A stretch of DNA of 39,611 nt from an uncultured bacterium (GTDB lineage Bacteria; Sysuimicrobiota; Sysuimicrobiia; Sysuimicrobiales; Sysuimicrobiaceae): positions 1-39,611 of the forward strand of contig CALIMJ010000047.1 in NCBI GenBank assembly GCA_938028835.1, given 5' to 3'. Below, one piece after another: positions 7,521 to 15,460 of the stretch. The notes under the pieces were generated by a model. That model worked only from the letters and a program-made list of their open reading frames with translations, made no database searches and was not told where the DNA came from. A program made the position numbers and the translations under genes. Each line of letters starts with the position of its first letter. Positions within the stretch are counted from its first letter, which is position 1.

Positions 7521-8377
7521 GGGTTTGCCCCAGGCTGCCCCTCCAGCACGTGCTTCAAAAACGGCGGCGGGTTCAAGGCCGCCTGGTGCTGCGCGCCCGT
7601 GTAGTAGCGGAGCCCGAAGTCGGCCACCCGGCGGTCCACCTCGTCGGGTGGCAGCTGTGCGGGGTCGAAGCGCTTGGACGCCAGGGTGAAGGTCCACAGC
7701 ACGCCCGGGTAGCTGGGCACGTACGCCAGCAAGGTCCGCACCACGGGGAAGTGCCGCCGCAGGTTGTGCCGGACCTGGGTGATGAGTTCGGCCTGGTACA
7801 GGGGAGAACCGCTCTGGACCGCCAGAACACCCTCCTCGCCCAGCACGCGGTGCAGGTCACCGTAAAAGGCCTCGCCGAAGAGTGGGACCGAGGGTCCCTG
7901 GGGGTCCGTGGAGTCCACCAGGGCCACGTCGAACCGCTCCGGGCAGTTCCGGACGTACGCGAAGCCGTCCTCGATCCTCAGCTCCACCCGAGGGTCGTCG
8001 AAGGCGCGGCCGGGAATCTCCGGAATGTGGCGCAGGGTGGCGTCCACCACCATGCGATCGATCTCCACCATCACCACCCGGTCCACAGGGTGCTTGAGGA
8101 CTTCCTCCAGGAGCCCGCCGTCTCCGCCCCCGATGATCAGGACCCGGCGAGGGTCCGGGTGGGTGAGCAGCGGTGGGTGGGCCAGCATCTCGTGGTAGCA
8201 GAACTCGTCCGCCTCGGACGTCTGCACCGCGTCGTCCAGGATCAGCATGCGGCCGAACAGGGGGGTCCGGATGATCCGGATCCGCTGGTAGGGAGACTGG
8301 AGGTCCAGCAGCACCTCGTCCACCCGGTAGGCCTGGGCGAATCCCTCACCACCGTGGTCCCACAGCCAGTCGGTCAT
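7517..8377 (-). CDS. speE: Spermidine synthase / aminopropyltransferase
   Basis: A 286-residue class I methyltransferase-fold enzyme that moves the aminopropyl group from decarboxylated S-adenosylmethionine to a di- or guanidino-amine. Marks are an N-terminal beta domain with SPYQRIRIIRT and LILDDAVQ, the YHEML helix (61-65), the cofactor loop GGGDGG (83-88), VEID (104-107), and the catalytic-loop aspartates in VDSTDPQGP (D155, D158). The C-terminus matches full-length SpeE. It is the middle gene of the minus-strand polyamine operon, 48 nt after the decarboxylase and overlapping the ureohydrolase by 4 nt. No S-adenosylmethionine decarboxylase is in the window. Aminopropyl acceptor (putrescine or agmatine) cannot be told from the sequence. 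Confidence 0.94.
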   Translation of the reverse strand: MTDWLWDHGGEGFAQAYRVDEVLLDLQSPYQRIRIIRTPLFGRMLILDDAVQTSEADEFCYHEMLAHPPLLTHPDPRRVLIIGGGDGGLLEEVLKHPVDRVVMVEIDRMVVDATLRHIPEIPGRAFDDPRVELRIEDGFAYVRNCPERFDVALVDSTDPQGPSVPLFGEAFYGDLHRVLGEEGVLAVQSGSPLYQAELITQVRHNLRRHFPVVRTLLAYVPSYPGVLWTFTLASKRFDPAQLPPDEVDRRVADFGLRYYTGAQHQAALNPPPFLKHVLEGQPGANP

Positions 8378-8425
8378 CCCTCTGCCTCCTACGCCCGTCC
8401 GGTGTGTACCGCCGAGGAGCTGAGC

Positions 8426-8887
8426 TCAGTCTGGCCACAGGAGTACTGCGGCCACCGCGCAGCCGATGCGCTCCACCACGTGCTCCCGGACGCCCACCAC
8501 TACCTCCCGGAGCCGCAGGCCCCGAACGTCGAACGCCTCGCGCACCATGCGCCGGACGATCTGCTCCGCGTTCTCCGCGGTCCCCTTGTGCGAGTACTCC
8601 ATGATGACCCCGTAGCTGTCCTCGCTGAACCCCACGGCCACCGCGGCCGCGATGCGCTCCCCCGGGATGTGGCTCGTGATGCGCGCGTACACCGCGGGCA
8701 TCAGGGTACCCTCCGGCACCCGACGCATGGGTACCAGACGGGCGCCCGCGGGGAGGATGCTGGTGACCCGCAGGAAGTTCAGGTTGGCAATCCCCGCGTC
8801 CAGCAGGGCCCGGTCGAAGGCGTTGACCTCCGTGGACCCCTCGCCCGCACCCGTAGCCACGGTCACGGCTCTTGGCACGCTCCACAT
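8426..8887 (-). CDS. pdaD: Pyruvoyl-dependent arginine decarboxylase
   Basis: A 153-residue proenzyme of the PvlArgDC family, which converts arginine to agmatine without PLP. The self-cleavage site is in LRVTSILPAG: the chain should break before S43, which becomes the pyruvoyl group; most family members have VSS where this one has VTS. Other conserved parts are ATGAGEG near the N-terminus, GIANLNFLRVTS, PEGTLMPAVYA, and the C-terminal GFSEDSYGVIMEYS with the family's Glu in MEYS. ATG 8887 has GGAGG six bases upstream; a TTG two codons earlier is less likely. It is the first gene of the polyamine operon. Confidence 0.93.
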   Translation of the reverse strand: MWSVPRAVTVATGAGEGSTEVNAFDRALLDAGIANLNFLRVTSILPAGARLVPMRRVPEGTLMPAVYARITSHIPGERIAAAVAVGFSEDSYGVIMEYSHKGTAENAEQIVRRMVREAFDVRGLRLREVVVGVREHVVERIGCAVAAVLLWPD

Positions 8888-8924
8888 AAACAACCTCCTC
8901 CGGCGGTCCTACACAACAGACCCT

Positions 8925-8953
8925 ATCGTAGGGCGCCGCGGAATGCGGGGCAA
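8925..8953 (-). promoter_or_regulatory. Candidate promoter of the polyamine operon
   Basis: Read on the minus strand, TTGCCC (8953-8948) and TACGAT (8930-8925) are 17 nt apart, each matching four of six consensus bases, with the Shine-Dalgarno and ATG of the decarboxylase about 30-40 nt further on. The -10 lies in an inverted repeat, CCCTA-TCG-TAGGG (8921-8933), which could be an operator. The divergent PaaK-like gene starts at about 8957. Confidence 0.4.
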
Positions 8954-8956
8954 CGG

Positions 8957-10255
8957 GTGACGGAGGAGCAGGGACGGGCGGGCCGCGCGTCCAACCCTCA
9001 GGACCGAGTGGCCTTCGCCGTGGTGGACCGGACCGACCGTCTGTTCGCTCCCGAAGAGGCGCTGCCTCCGGAGCGGCGGCTCGCGCGCCAGCTGGAGAAG
9101 CTGCGCGAGGTGCTGTCCCAAACGGGTGCGGTGGCAGCGCGGGAGAGAGCTCAGCAGGCGGGGCTGCTGGACGGGGAGGTGAACCTAGACAAGCTCCGGC
9201 GGGTGCCCCTGCTCCGCAAGGAGGACCTGCCGCGCGTGCAGGCGGAGCGGTGGCCGCTGGGCGGCTGGGTGTGGTGGGAACGGGTCCGCAGGCTGTTCGT
9301 GTCCCCGGGCCCCATCTTCGACCCGGAGGGGCCGGGCCCCGACTACTGGGGCTGTGCGCTGGCGCTGCACGCGGCGGGCTTCCGGGCGGGCGATGTGGTC
9401 CTCAACACCTTCTCCTACCACCTGACCCCCGCCGCGTGGATGATGGAGGGCGGGTTTGGCGTCCTGGGTGTGGTCGTCATCCCGGGAGGGGTGGGCAACA
9501 CGGAGATCCAGGCACGGGCGGCTTCGCAGCTGCGGGCCACAGGCTACACGGGGACCCCGAGCTTCCTCGCCACCCTCCTGCAGCGCATGGACGAGCTGGG
9601 ACTGCCCGCGCACTTCCAGGTGGCCCTGGTGACCGCGGAGCCGCTTCCGGCGTCGTTGAGGGCGAGGTTCGAGGCCCGAGGGGTCCGTACGCAGCAGGCG
9701 TACGGCACCGCGGACGTGGGTCTGGTGGCGTACGAGTGTCCGCGCAAGGACGGGATGCACCTGCTGGACCGGTGCCTGGTGGAGCTCCTGGATCCGCACA
9801 CCCATCAGCCGGTGCCGCCGGGGCAGCCTGGCGAGGTGGTGGTCACCCTGTTGGACCCCACCTACCCGCTGTTGCGGCTGGCCACGGGCGACGTGTCCGT
9901 TCTGGTGGAAGAGCCCTGCCCGTGTGGGCGGACGGCGCCGCGCCTGGCGGGGATCCTCGGCCGGGTGGCGGAGGCGGTAAAGGTGCGCGGCGTGTTCGTG
10001 CACCCGGGACAGCTGCGGGAGGCGGCGGCGAGGCACCCGGAGGTGCAGCGCTTCCAGTTCGTGGTGCGCCGCATCGCAGACCGCGACGAGCTGCTGGCGA
10101 GGGTGGAGGCAGACCCGCAGGACCCTGATCTCGCCCGGCGGTTCGCGGAGTCCGTGCAGGCGCTCACCACCCTGCGGGCCGAGGTGGAGGTCCTGCCTCC
10201 CGGCGCGCTGGGGCAGGTGGATCGGGTCCTTGTGGACGAACGGCGGTGGGACTGA
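8957..10255 (+). CDS. PaaK-like phenylacetate-CoA ligase family protein
   Basis: A 432-residue member of the adenylate-forming PaaK family, which activates a carboxylic acid as an acyl-AMP and usually passes it to CoA. It has RRLFVSPGPIFDPEG (substrate/phosphate loop region), GYTGTPSFLATLL, QAYGTADVGLVAYECP (the YGxxE-type motif with Asp in place of the usual Glu), LLRLATGDVSVL with the ribose-binding Asp, a CPCG zinc-like pair, and a C-terminal lid domain with VRGVFVHPGQL. Start GTG 8957 is the best guess; the Shine-Dalgarno is weak and a GTG at 9008 is possible. It is divergent from the polyamine operon, and no paa or fatty-acid genes are nearby, so the acid it uses is unknown. Confidence 0.82.
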   Translation: MTEEQGRAGRASNPQDRVAFAVVDRTDRLFAPEEALPPERRLARQLEKLREVLSQTGAVAARERAQQAGLLDGEVNLDKLRRVPLLRKEDLPRVQAERWPLGGWVWWERVRRLFVSPGPIFDPEGPGPDYWGCALALHAAGFRAGDVVLNTFSYHLTPAAWMMEGGFGVLGVVVIPGGVGNTEIQARAASQLRATGYTGTPSFLATLLQRMDELGLPAHFQVALVTAEPLPASLRARFEARGVRTQQAYGTADVGLVAYECPRKDGMHLLDRCLVELLDPHTHQPVPPGQPGEVVVTLLDPTYPLLRLATGDVSVLVEEPCPCGRTAPRLAGILGRVAEAVKVRGVFVHPGQLREAAARHPEVQRFQFVVRRIADRDELLARVEADPQDPDLARRFAESVQALTTLRAEVEVLPPGALGQVDRVLVDERRWD

Positions 10256-10263
10256 AGGGCCGT

Positions 10264-11583
10264 CTACGGGGCAGGGGCGGGCGGGGCCAGCGGACCGCTG
10301 GCCTGGCCCACGGGACGGCCAGCCGCCCGCGCTCGGTACATGGCGAGGTCCGCGGCCAGGGTGACCTGCCCGGGGGTGGTGCCGTCGTCCGAGCACGTGG
10401 CGGTGCCCACGGTCACCCGCGCGACTAGCTCGTTGCCCTCCCACCAGACCCGCGTGCGTTCGACCTCCTGCACCACTGCCTGTGCCACCAAGGCCGCGCC
10501 GCCGGAGTCGGTGTCCGGCAAGAGGACTGCGAACTCGTCCCCGCCGATGCGGAAGCCGAGGTCCGTGGCCCGTACCGTCCGACGGACGGCGTCGGCCACC
10601 GCCCGGAGCACGGCGTCGCCCGCCTGGTGGCCCAGTCGGTCGTTGGTGCGCTTGAGGCCCCGCACGTCTGCCAGCAGCAGCGACAAAGGACACCGGGACC
10701 GCGCGGCCCTCTGGCACTCCCACGCCAGCGCCTCGTCGAACCGACGGCGGTTGTACAGCCCCGTCAGGGGGTCGGTGACCGCCAGCTCTTGCAGGGACTT
10801 CAGCGCGGTCTGCAGCCGGCGGTTGGCCTCCTGGGTGTCGGCCAACCCCTTCACCGCCAGGCTGGCCAGCACCCACACGCTGACCGCCAGCAGACTGCCG
10901 CCGGACCCCACGCGCAGGGCAGTGACCATCAGGAACGAGAGGGGGACGTACAGGACCAGGGAGACCAGCCCGAGGTGGGCCCACCGCGCGGGCTTCAGGT
11001 GCGCCCGGTCGCCGGTGTCGAGGAACCTGCCTAGCGAGACCACAGCTCCAGTGAGCAGGCCGAAAGCGGCTCCGGCTACCAGGAGGGCAGCGACCTCCGT
11101 GGGCGAGGCCGCAAGCGCCAGGGGGCCGGCTGCCAGGGAGCGGAAGATCCGGTCTGCCACGTGCATCCCCGTGGTGGCGTTGCCGAAGTAGAGCACCCCC
11201 CGCCAGGCGCTGGCACGGTGGGTGGCCACGAGGATCGCCCCGGAAACCAGGTTGACGGGCAGCGCCACAGGCCAGCCGGCCATCCACACGCCCGCCAGGG
11301 CCACCGGCCCCTGCATGGTGAACATCACCTCTCCGGGAAACCGCACCACGATCAGGTTGCCCGCCGCGGACAGGGCTAGGAGAAGGACCAGCAGGCGGGG
11401 CGGTGCGGCGAGCGCTTCCGGCAAGCCCACCTGTAGCTGGAACAGACCCACCAGGCCCCACGCCGCCGCGTACGCCCGGTAGGCGGCCGAGTGGCCTACC
11501 GGACGCACCGGCCCTGGCCCTTCGGCCGCGGCCCGGAATGCGGCACTCTCGGGCGTGTGGAAGGGGATCACGATTCCCCGCAC
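10264..11583 (-). CDS. Membrane diguanylate cyclase (GGDEF)
   Basis: A 439-residue protein. Residues ~35-245 form a multi-helix membrane sensor region (about seven hydrophobic segments) that I cannot assign to a named family, although it has MASE-like spacing. A short coiled linker follows (250-268), then a GGDEF domain (about 268-425) with [27 protein letters not shown], and the active-site RIGGDEF (GGDEF 347-351). The RxxD inhibitory site (R338-D341) lies exactly five residues upstream, so product inhibition should be kept. It should make cyclic di-GMP from two GTP at the inner membrane face. GTG 11583 follows GGGAGAGGA. It converges on the PaaK-like gene with only 8 nt between stops. An EPS locus lies ~5 kb away, a common c-di-GMP target. 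Confidence 0.9.
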   Translation of the reverse strand: MRGIVIPFHTPESAAFRAAAEGPGPVRPVGHSAAYRAYAAAWGLVGLFQLQVGLPEALAAPPRLLVLLLALSAAGNLIVVRFPGEVMFTMQGPVALAGVWMAGWPVALPVNLVSGAILVATHRASAWRGVLYFGNATTGMHVADRIFRSLAAGPLALAASPTEVAALLVAGAAFGLLTGAVVSLGRFLDTGDRAHLKPARWAHLGLVSLVLYVPLSFLMVTALRVGSGGSLLAVSVWVLASLAVKGLADTQEANRRLQTALKSLQELAVTDPLTGLYNRRRFDEALAWECQRAARSRCPLSLLLADVRGLKRTNDRLGHQAGDAVLRAVADAVRRTVRATDLGFRIGGDEFAVLLPDTDSGGAALVAQAVVQEVERTRVWWEGNELVARVTVGTATCSDDGTTPGQVTLAADLAMYRARAAGRPVGQASGPLAPPAPAP

Positions 11584-11628
11584 TCCTCTCCCGGGCTTCC
11601 CCTGATTGGAACGTGGCGGGGCGCGGGT

Positions 11629-11657
11629 TTGGGGAGGCCGGCAGGCTGTGCTACAAT
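11629..11657 (+). promoter_or_regulatory. Promoter of rpsU
   Basis: TTGGGG (11629-11634) and TACAAT (11652-11657) are separated by exactly 17 nt. A strong Shine-Dalgarno and the rpsU start follow about 45 nt later. The -10 box is a near-perfect match and AT-rich against a GC-rich background. Confidence 0.6.
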
Positions 11658-11702
11658 CCTACCATCAACGCAGCGCGCGCTGTGCCGGAAGGAGGTGTGA
11701 AC

Positions 11703-11876
11703 GTGGCTACCGTCCGGGTGGGCAAGGACGAGTCGCTGGACAGCGCCCTCCGCCGGTTCAAGCGCCAGGTCCAGCGCTCCGGGATCCTCGTGGAGGCCAA
11801 GCGGCACGAGCACTACGAGAAGCCCAGCGACCGACGCAGGCGGAAGGCGGCCAAGCGGGCGCGCAAGGCCCGCTGA
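11703..11876 (+). CDS. rpsU: 30S ribosomal protein S21
   Basis: A 57-residue, strongly basic protein with the S21 pattern: [36 protein letters not shown] and a terminal Arg/Lys-rich tail ([14 protein letters not shown]). It is a small-subunit protein near the anti-Shine-Dalgarno end of 16S rRNA. GTG 11703 has GGAAGGAGG six to seven bases upstream, one of the best ribosome sites in the window. It is followed by a hairpin and then yqeY, the classical rpsU-yqeY order of Gram-positive-type genomes. Confidence 0.96.
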   Translation: MATVRVGKDESLDSALRRFKRQVQRSGILVEAKRHEHYEKPSDRRRRKAAKRARKAR

Positions 11877-11901
11877 CGGCGAGGAAGGCGAGGCGACAGG
11901 G

Positions 11902-11935
11902 CCGGGCTCCGAAGGGTTCGGAGCCCGGTTCGTTT
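11902..11935 (+). terminator. Hairpin between rpsU and yqeY (attenuator/terminator)
   Basis: A perfect 12-bp stem 11902-11913/11917-11928 with loop GGG is followed by TTCGTTT. It looks like an intrinsic terminator with a moderate T tract. As yqeY has its Shine-Dalgarno (11936-11940) right after it, some read-through into yqeY is likely and the hairpin would lower yqeY relative to rpsU. Confidence 0.75.
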
Positions 11936-11945
11936 GGAGGGCTGG

Positions 11946-12392
11946 ATGGCTCTGGCGGACCGGCTGGCGGAGGACCTGCGGCAGGCGCTGAAGAACCGGG
12001 ACGAGGTGCGGGTGTCCACCCTGCGGCTGGCCCGTGCCGCGGTCCACAACGCCGAGATCGAGCGCGGCAGGCCGCTGTCGGATGCGGAGGTCCAGGAGGT
12101 CCTGCGCCGGGAAGTGAAGCGCCGTCGCGAGGCCATCGAGGCCTACCGCCGCGGCGGCCGGGAGGAGGCGGCCCGGCGCGAGGAGCTGGAGATGGCGGTC
12201 CTGATGGAGTACCTGCCCCAGCCACTCTCGGACGAGGAGCTGCGGGCCCTGGTCCGCCGAGGCGTGCAGGAGACGGGCGCTTCGAGCTCCAGGGACGCGG
12301 GGCGTGTGGTGGGCTGGGTGATGGCCAGGGCCCAGGGCCGCGCAGACGGCAGGCGGGTGGCGGAGCTGGTCCACGAGGTCCTGGGGGCCTAG
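11946..12392 (+). CDS. yqeY: GatB/YqeY domain protein
   Basis: A 148-residue stand-alone YqeY protein. The N-terminal helical part has LADRLAEDLRQALKNRDEVRVSTLRLARAAVHNAEIE, the middle EVLRREVKRRREAIEAYRRGGR and EMAVLMEYLPQPLSDEEL, and the C-terminal part the GatB-tail-like SSRDAGRVVGWVMARAQGRADGRRVAELV. The family resembles the tRNA-binding tail of the GatB amidotransferase subunit; its cellular role is poorly defined. ATG 11946 has GGAGG five bases upstream; a TTG 12 nt earlier lies in front of that site and is unlikely. It follows rpsU after a hairpin. Confidence 0.93.
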   Translation: MALADRLAEDLRQALKNRDEVRVSTLRLARAAVHNAEIERGRPLSDAEVQEVLRREVKRRREAIEAYRRGGREEAARREELEMAVLMEYLPQPLSDEELRALVRRGVQETGASSSRDAGRVVGWVMARAQGRADGRRVAELVHEVLGA

Positions 12393-12464
12393 TCCGCCGA
12401 GGGACGATTTCCGCAGACGCAGGTCGGCCGAGGCCCGGCACGCGGACGCGGACAGGTGCTCGCA

Positions 12465-12932
12465 ATGGCGCGGCAGCAACCCCACAGGGTGAAACGGGCC
12501 TTCAGCGCCGGCGGCGTGGTGTACCGACGGGGGTCGGCTGGGCCGGAGATCCTGCTCCTGCGCCACGAGAACGGTCGGTGGATGCTCCCCAAGGGGACCA
12601 CCGAGGCCGGCGAGACGGACGAGCAGGTGGCCCTGCGCGAGGTCATGGAGGAAACGGGGCTCCGGAACCTGAAGCGCGTGGCAGACCTGGGGGAGGAGCG
12701 GTACCGGTTCTACTGGCGGCCGGACCGGACTTTCTACGACAAGACGGTGCACTACTACCTGCTGGAGTGGCAGGGCGGCGAGGAACCTTCCCCGCAGCGC
12801 GAGGAGGGCTTTGTGGGCGTGGAGTGGGTGCCCCTGGAGGAGGCGCTGCGGAGGGTGCGCTACAAGGAGACCCGGGAGATCCTGCGGCGGGCACAGCAGG
12901 CCCTCGCCGCCCGCACGGCGTCTGGAGGGTAG
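12465..12932 (+). CDS. Nudix hydrolase
   Basis: A 155-residue Nudix enzyme. The complete box GX5EX7REUXEEXGU is at 44-66 (G44, E50, R58-E59, E62-E63, G65), the metal-binding site for cleaving a nucleoside diphosphate linked to X. SAGGVVYRRG and the WMLPKGTTEAGET context resemble bacterial dinucleoside polyphosphate hydrolases (Ap4A type), but the substrate cannot be fixed from sequence. The start is uncertain: ATG 12465 has a weak AGG eight bases upstream, while GTG 12456 would add three residues. The aminotransferase gene starts 2 nt after its stop. Confidence 0.92.
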   Translation: MARQQPHRVKRAFSAGGVVYRRGSAGPEILLLRHENGRWMLPKGTTEAGETDEQVALREVMEETGLRNLKRVADLGEERYRFYWRPDRTFYDKTVHYYLLEWQGGEEPSPQREEGFVGVEWVPLEEALRRVRYKETREILRRAQQALAARTASGG

Positions 12933-12934
12933 CC

Positions 12935-14197
12935 TTGGTCCCGAACCCCCAGGAGCTGGTGGAGGACACCCTGCGGAAGTACGCGGAGTTCGTAAACCCC
13001 GGACTGGTGAAGCTGTACCGGTTCGGCGGGGTGGAGACCGTGGAGTGGGAGGCCGAAGGGGTGGTGGTGCGGGACGTACACGGCCGGGAGTACCTGGACT
13101 TCTCCGGAGGACCGGCGGTGTTCGCCCTCGGCCACCGGCACCCGAGGGTGGTGCAGGCGGTGGTGGAGCAGATCCACCGCATGCCCATGTCCGTGCGGGC
13201 CATGCCCCGGCGGCCCGAGGCGGAGCTGGCCGCCCTGCTGGCGGAACTCACCCCAGGAGACCTACGGTACTCGTTCTTCTGCAACAGCGGGGCTGAGGCG
13301 GTGGAGGGCGCGCTGAAGCTGGCCCGGATAGCCACCGGCCGCCCGCACTTCGTGGCCACGGAGGGCGCGTTCCACGGTAAGACCTTCGGCGCCCTGTCCG
13401 CCACGGGCCGGGACAAGTACCGCAGGCCCTTCGAGCCCCTGGTACCGGGCTTCCGCCACGTGCCCTTCGGCGACGCGGACGCCCTGGCAGAGGCGGTGGA
13501 CGAGCAGGTGGCCGCGGTGATCGTGGAGCCCATCCAAGGGGAGGGCGGCGTACGGGTGCCCCCCTACGACTACCTGCCCAGGGTCCGGGAGATCTGTGAC
13601 CGCGCGGGAGCACTCCTGATCCTGGATGAGGTGCAGACCGGCCTTGGGCGGACGGGCCGCCTGTTCGCGTGCGAGCACTGGGACGTGGTCCCCGACGTCC
13701 TGACCCTGGCCAAGGCGCTGGGCGGCGGGGTCATGCCCATCGGGGCTTTCGTGGCGCGGCCGCACCTGTGGGAGGCGTTCTCCCAGGACCCGTACCTGCA
13801 CTCCTCCACCTTTGGCGGCAACCCGTCGGCCTGTGCTGCGGGTGTGGCCACCCTGAGGGTGCTGGTGGAGGAGAACCTGCCCGAACGCGCGGCCCGTATG
13901 GGTGAGGTGCTGCTGGCCGGGCTGCGCGAGGTGGCCGCCCGTCACCCCCGCTGGGTGCGGGACGTGCGGGGCAAGGGGCTGCTAGTGGGCGTGGAGTTCA
14001 CCGACCCGGACGTGGCGCTGCTGGCCTCCGCGGAGGCCATCGCGCGCGGGGTCATCTTCTTCTTCTCCCTCAACCGTCCTGAGGTGGTGCGGCTGGCCCC
14101 TCCCCTCATCGTGGAACGGCAGCACATAGAGCGCGCCTGCGCGGTGCTGGACGAGGCGTTGCGGGCGGTGGCGGAAACCCTCGAGGTGGACAGCTAG
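12935..14197 (+). CDS. patA: Class III aminotransferase, putrescine aminotransferase type
   Basis: A 420-residue PLP enzyme of fold type I. From memory of the YgjG/PatA family, the chain keeps long near-identical stretches: YSFFCNSGAEAVEGALKLA, EGAFHGKTFGALSATG, PLVPGFRHVPFG, VAAVIVEPIQGEGG, LILDEVQTGLGRTGRLFACEH and LAKALGGGVMPIGAF, where K260 is the PLP lysine. That points to putrescine (or another diamine) plus 2-oxoglutarate as substrates rather than ornithine or acetylornithine. It starts with TTG 12935 behind GGAGGG (12924-12929), two bases after the Nudix stop; the frame is open upstream, but codons before this point lie in other genes. Together with the polyamine operon ~4 kb away it would let the cell break down putrescine. 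Specificity is family inference. Confidence 0.88.
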   Translation: MVPNPQELVEDTLRKYAEFVNPGLVKLYRFGGVETVEWEAEGVVVRDVHGREYLDFSGGPAVFALGHRHPRVVQAVVEQIHRMPMSVRAMPRRPEAELAALLAELTPGDLRYSFFCNSGAEAVEGALKLARIATGRPHFVATEGAFHGKTFGALSATGRDKYRRPFEPLVPGFRHVPFGDADALAEAVDEQVAAVIVEPIQGEGGVRVPPYDYLPRVREICDRAGALLILDEVQTGLGRTGRLFACEHWDVVPDVLTLAKALGGGVMPIGAFVARPHLWEAFSQDPYLHSSTFGGNPSACAAGVATLRVLVEENLPERAARMGEVLLAGLREVAARHPRWVRDVRGKGLLVGVEFTDPDVALLASAEAIARGVIFFFSLNRPEVVRLAPPLIVERQHIERACAVLDEALRAVAETLEVDS

Positions 14198-14200
14198 GCT

Positions 14201-15340
14201 TTGGGGATCCCCCGGAAGGAGTACGAACAGCGCCAGGAAGCCGCGCGACGGCGCATGGGCGAGAGGGGCCTGGCCGCGCTCCTGTGCGTGAGCGGGCCCT
14301 TCTACGCCCGGCCCGGTGACGTGGCGTACCTGACAGGCCACTTCCCACCCTTCCCGACCGCGGAGGGCGGGGAGAAGCTGCGGGGGATCGGGCACGCAGC
14401 CGTGGTGCTGGACGACCGGCGTTGCGCGCTCGTGGTGGACACTCCCGCGTACCGTGAGGACCTGGTCGTGGCCTCCGAGGTGGTGGTGGCCTCGGACGTG
14501 TGGGCGGAGGCCGCACGCCTGTTGCGGGGTACTTCCGGCCCGGTGGGGTGCGTGGGCTCCGACGTGCTGCCGTGGGAGGGGGGCCGTGCGCTCGAAGAGG
14601 CGCATGTACAGCTGGTGGCCGCGGACTCGGTGGTGCGGGAGCTGCGCAGGGTCAAGAGCCCCGCAGAGGTGGAGCTGCTGCGAGGGGCGTGCGGGTGCGC
14701 CCGGGAAGCACTCCTCGCGTGTGCCGGGGCGTGTCTAGTTGGGACGCGCGAGCTGGAGGTGGCAGCCCAAGGAGCCGCCGCCGGGCTGCGGGCAGGGGCG
14801 GACTTCGTCCGCTACGTACGGGTGCACTCAGGGCCGTGGAGCGCCTGGCCCACCCGGTGGCCGCCGGCCACGGACCGGGCGCTGCAGAAGAGCGACCTAG
14901 TGCTGCTGGACGCGGTGGGGGCGCGCGGCGGCTACGCCTTCGACGTGGGGCGCACGACCCTGGTGGGGTTCGACGCCCTGCCGTGGCAGAGGGAGCTGTT
15001 CGACGCCGTGTTGAGGGCGCTGGCCGCCTGCCTGCGGGCGATCCGCCCGGGCGTGCCGGTGGCGCAGGTGGTCCAGGCGGCCCTGCTGGCCTTCGAGGAG
15101 CGAGGGCTCGGCCCGCACGCCTCCCGGTTTCTCGGACACGGGATCGGCCTGGAAACCGTGGAGGGTCCTCTCCTGGTACCCGACAGCCTCGAGGTCCTGC
15201 GGGAAGGGATGGTGCTGTGTGTGGAGCCGGCCGTCTACCTGCCGGAGCAGGGTGGGGTCTGCGTGGAGGAGGTGGTGGTAGTAGTCGCCGAGGGCTGCAA
15301 CATCCTCACCTCGGATGTCCCCCGCAGGCTGTGGGAGTGA
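14201..15340 (+). CDS. M24-family peptidase (Xaa-Pro dipeptidase-like)
   Basis: A 379-residue protein. The N-terminal creatinase-like domain (~1-145) carries EYEQRQEAARRRMGERGLAALL. The pita-bread domain (~150-375) has the five metal ligands D237, D248 (LLDAVGARGGYAFDVG), H313 (GHGIGLE), E342 (VEPAVYL) and E356 (GGVCVEE), so it should be an active two-metal enzyme. The family cleaves Xaa-Pro bonds or related substrates (creatine, prolidase-type dipeptides); which one is unclear. TTG 14201 lies three bases after the aminotransferase stop and gives the standard N-terminus, but I see no clear Shine-Dalgarno; ATG 14255 is an alternative. It is the last gene of the rpsU-yqeY-Nudix-patA run. Confidence 0.87.
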   Translation: MGIPRKEYEQRQEAARRRMGERGLAALLCVSGPFYARPGDVAYLTGHFPPFPTAEGGEKLRGIGHAAVVLDDRRCALVVDTPAYREDLVVASEVVVASDVWAEAARLLRGTSGPVGCVGSDVLPWEGGRALEEAHVQLVAADSVVRELRRVKSPAEVELLRGACGCAREALLACAGACLVGTRELEVAAQGAAAGLRAGADFVRYVRVHSGPWSAWPTRWPPATDRALQKSDLVLLDAVGARGGYAFDVGRTTLVGFDALPWQRELFDAVLRALAACLRAIRPGVPVAQVVQAALLAFEERGLGPHASRFLGHGIGLETVEGPLLVPDSLEVLREGMVLCVEPAVYLPEQGGVCVEEVVVVVAEGCNILTSDVPRRLWE

Positions 15341-15460
15341 TGGCAGTCGGCCTCAGGGTGGCAAGGAAGTTGCTCGAGCGTTCCTCGGAAGCTGGTGCGG
15401 CAGCCCGGCTCGTTGATGGCTGGGCGCTCCGGGTTTAACGTCAAGCACAGGGGGCCTGTG

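Noticed and set aside
7521-7697. Upstream extension of the agmatinase frame
   Set aside because: The extra 59 residues lie inside the spermidine synthase gene and are Arg/Gly/Pro-rich; GTG 7520 with the GTGA overlap gives the normal N-terminus.
9185-11461. A 758-codon minus-strand open frame spanning the PaaK-like and GGDEF genes
   Set aside because: It is low-complexity, overlaps two well-supported genes, and has no recognisable domain.
11606-12934. Upstream extension of the aminotransferase frame across rpsU, yqeY and the Nudix gene
   Set aside because: The frame is open by GC bias only; the family N-terminus begins at TTG 12935 behind a Shine-Dalgarno.
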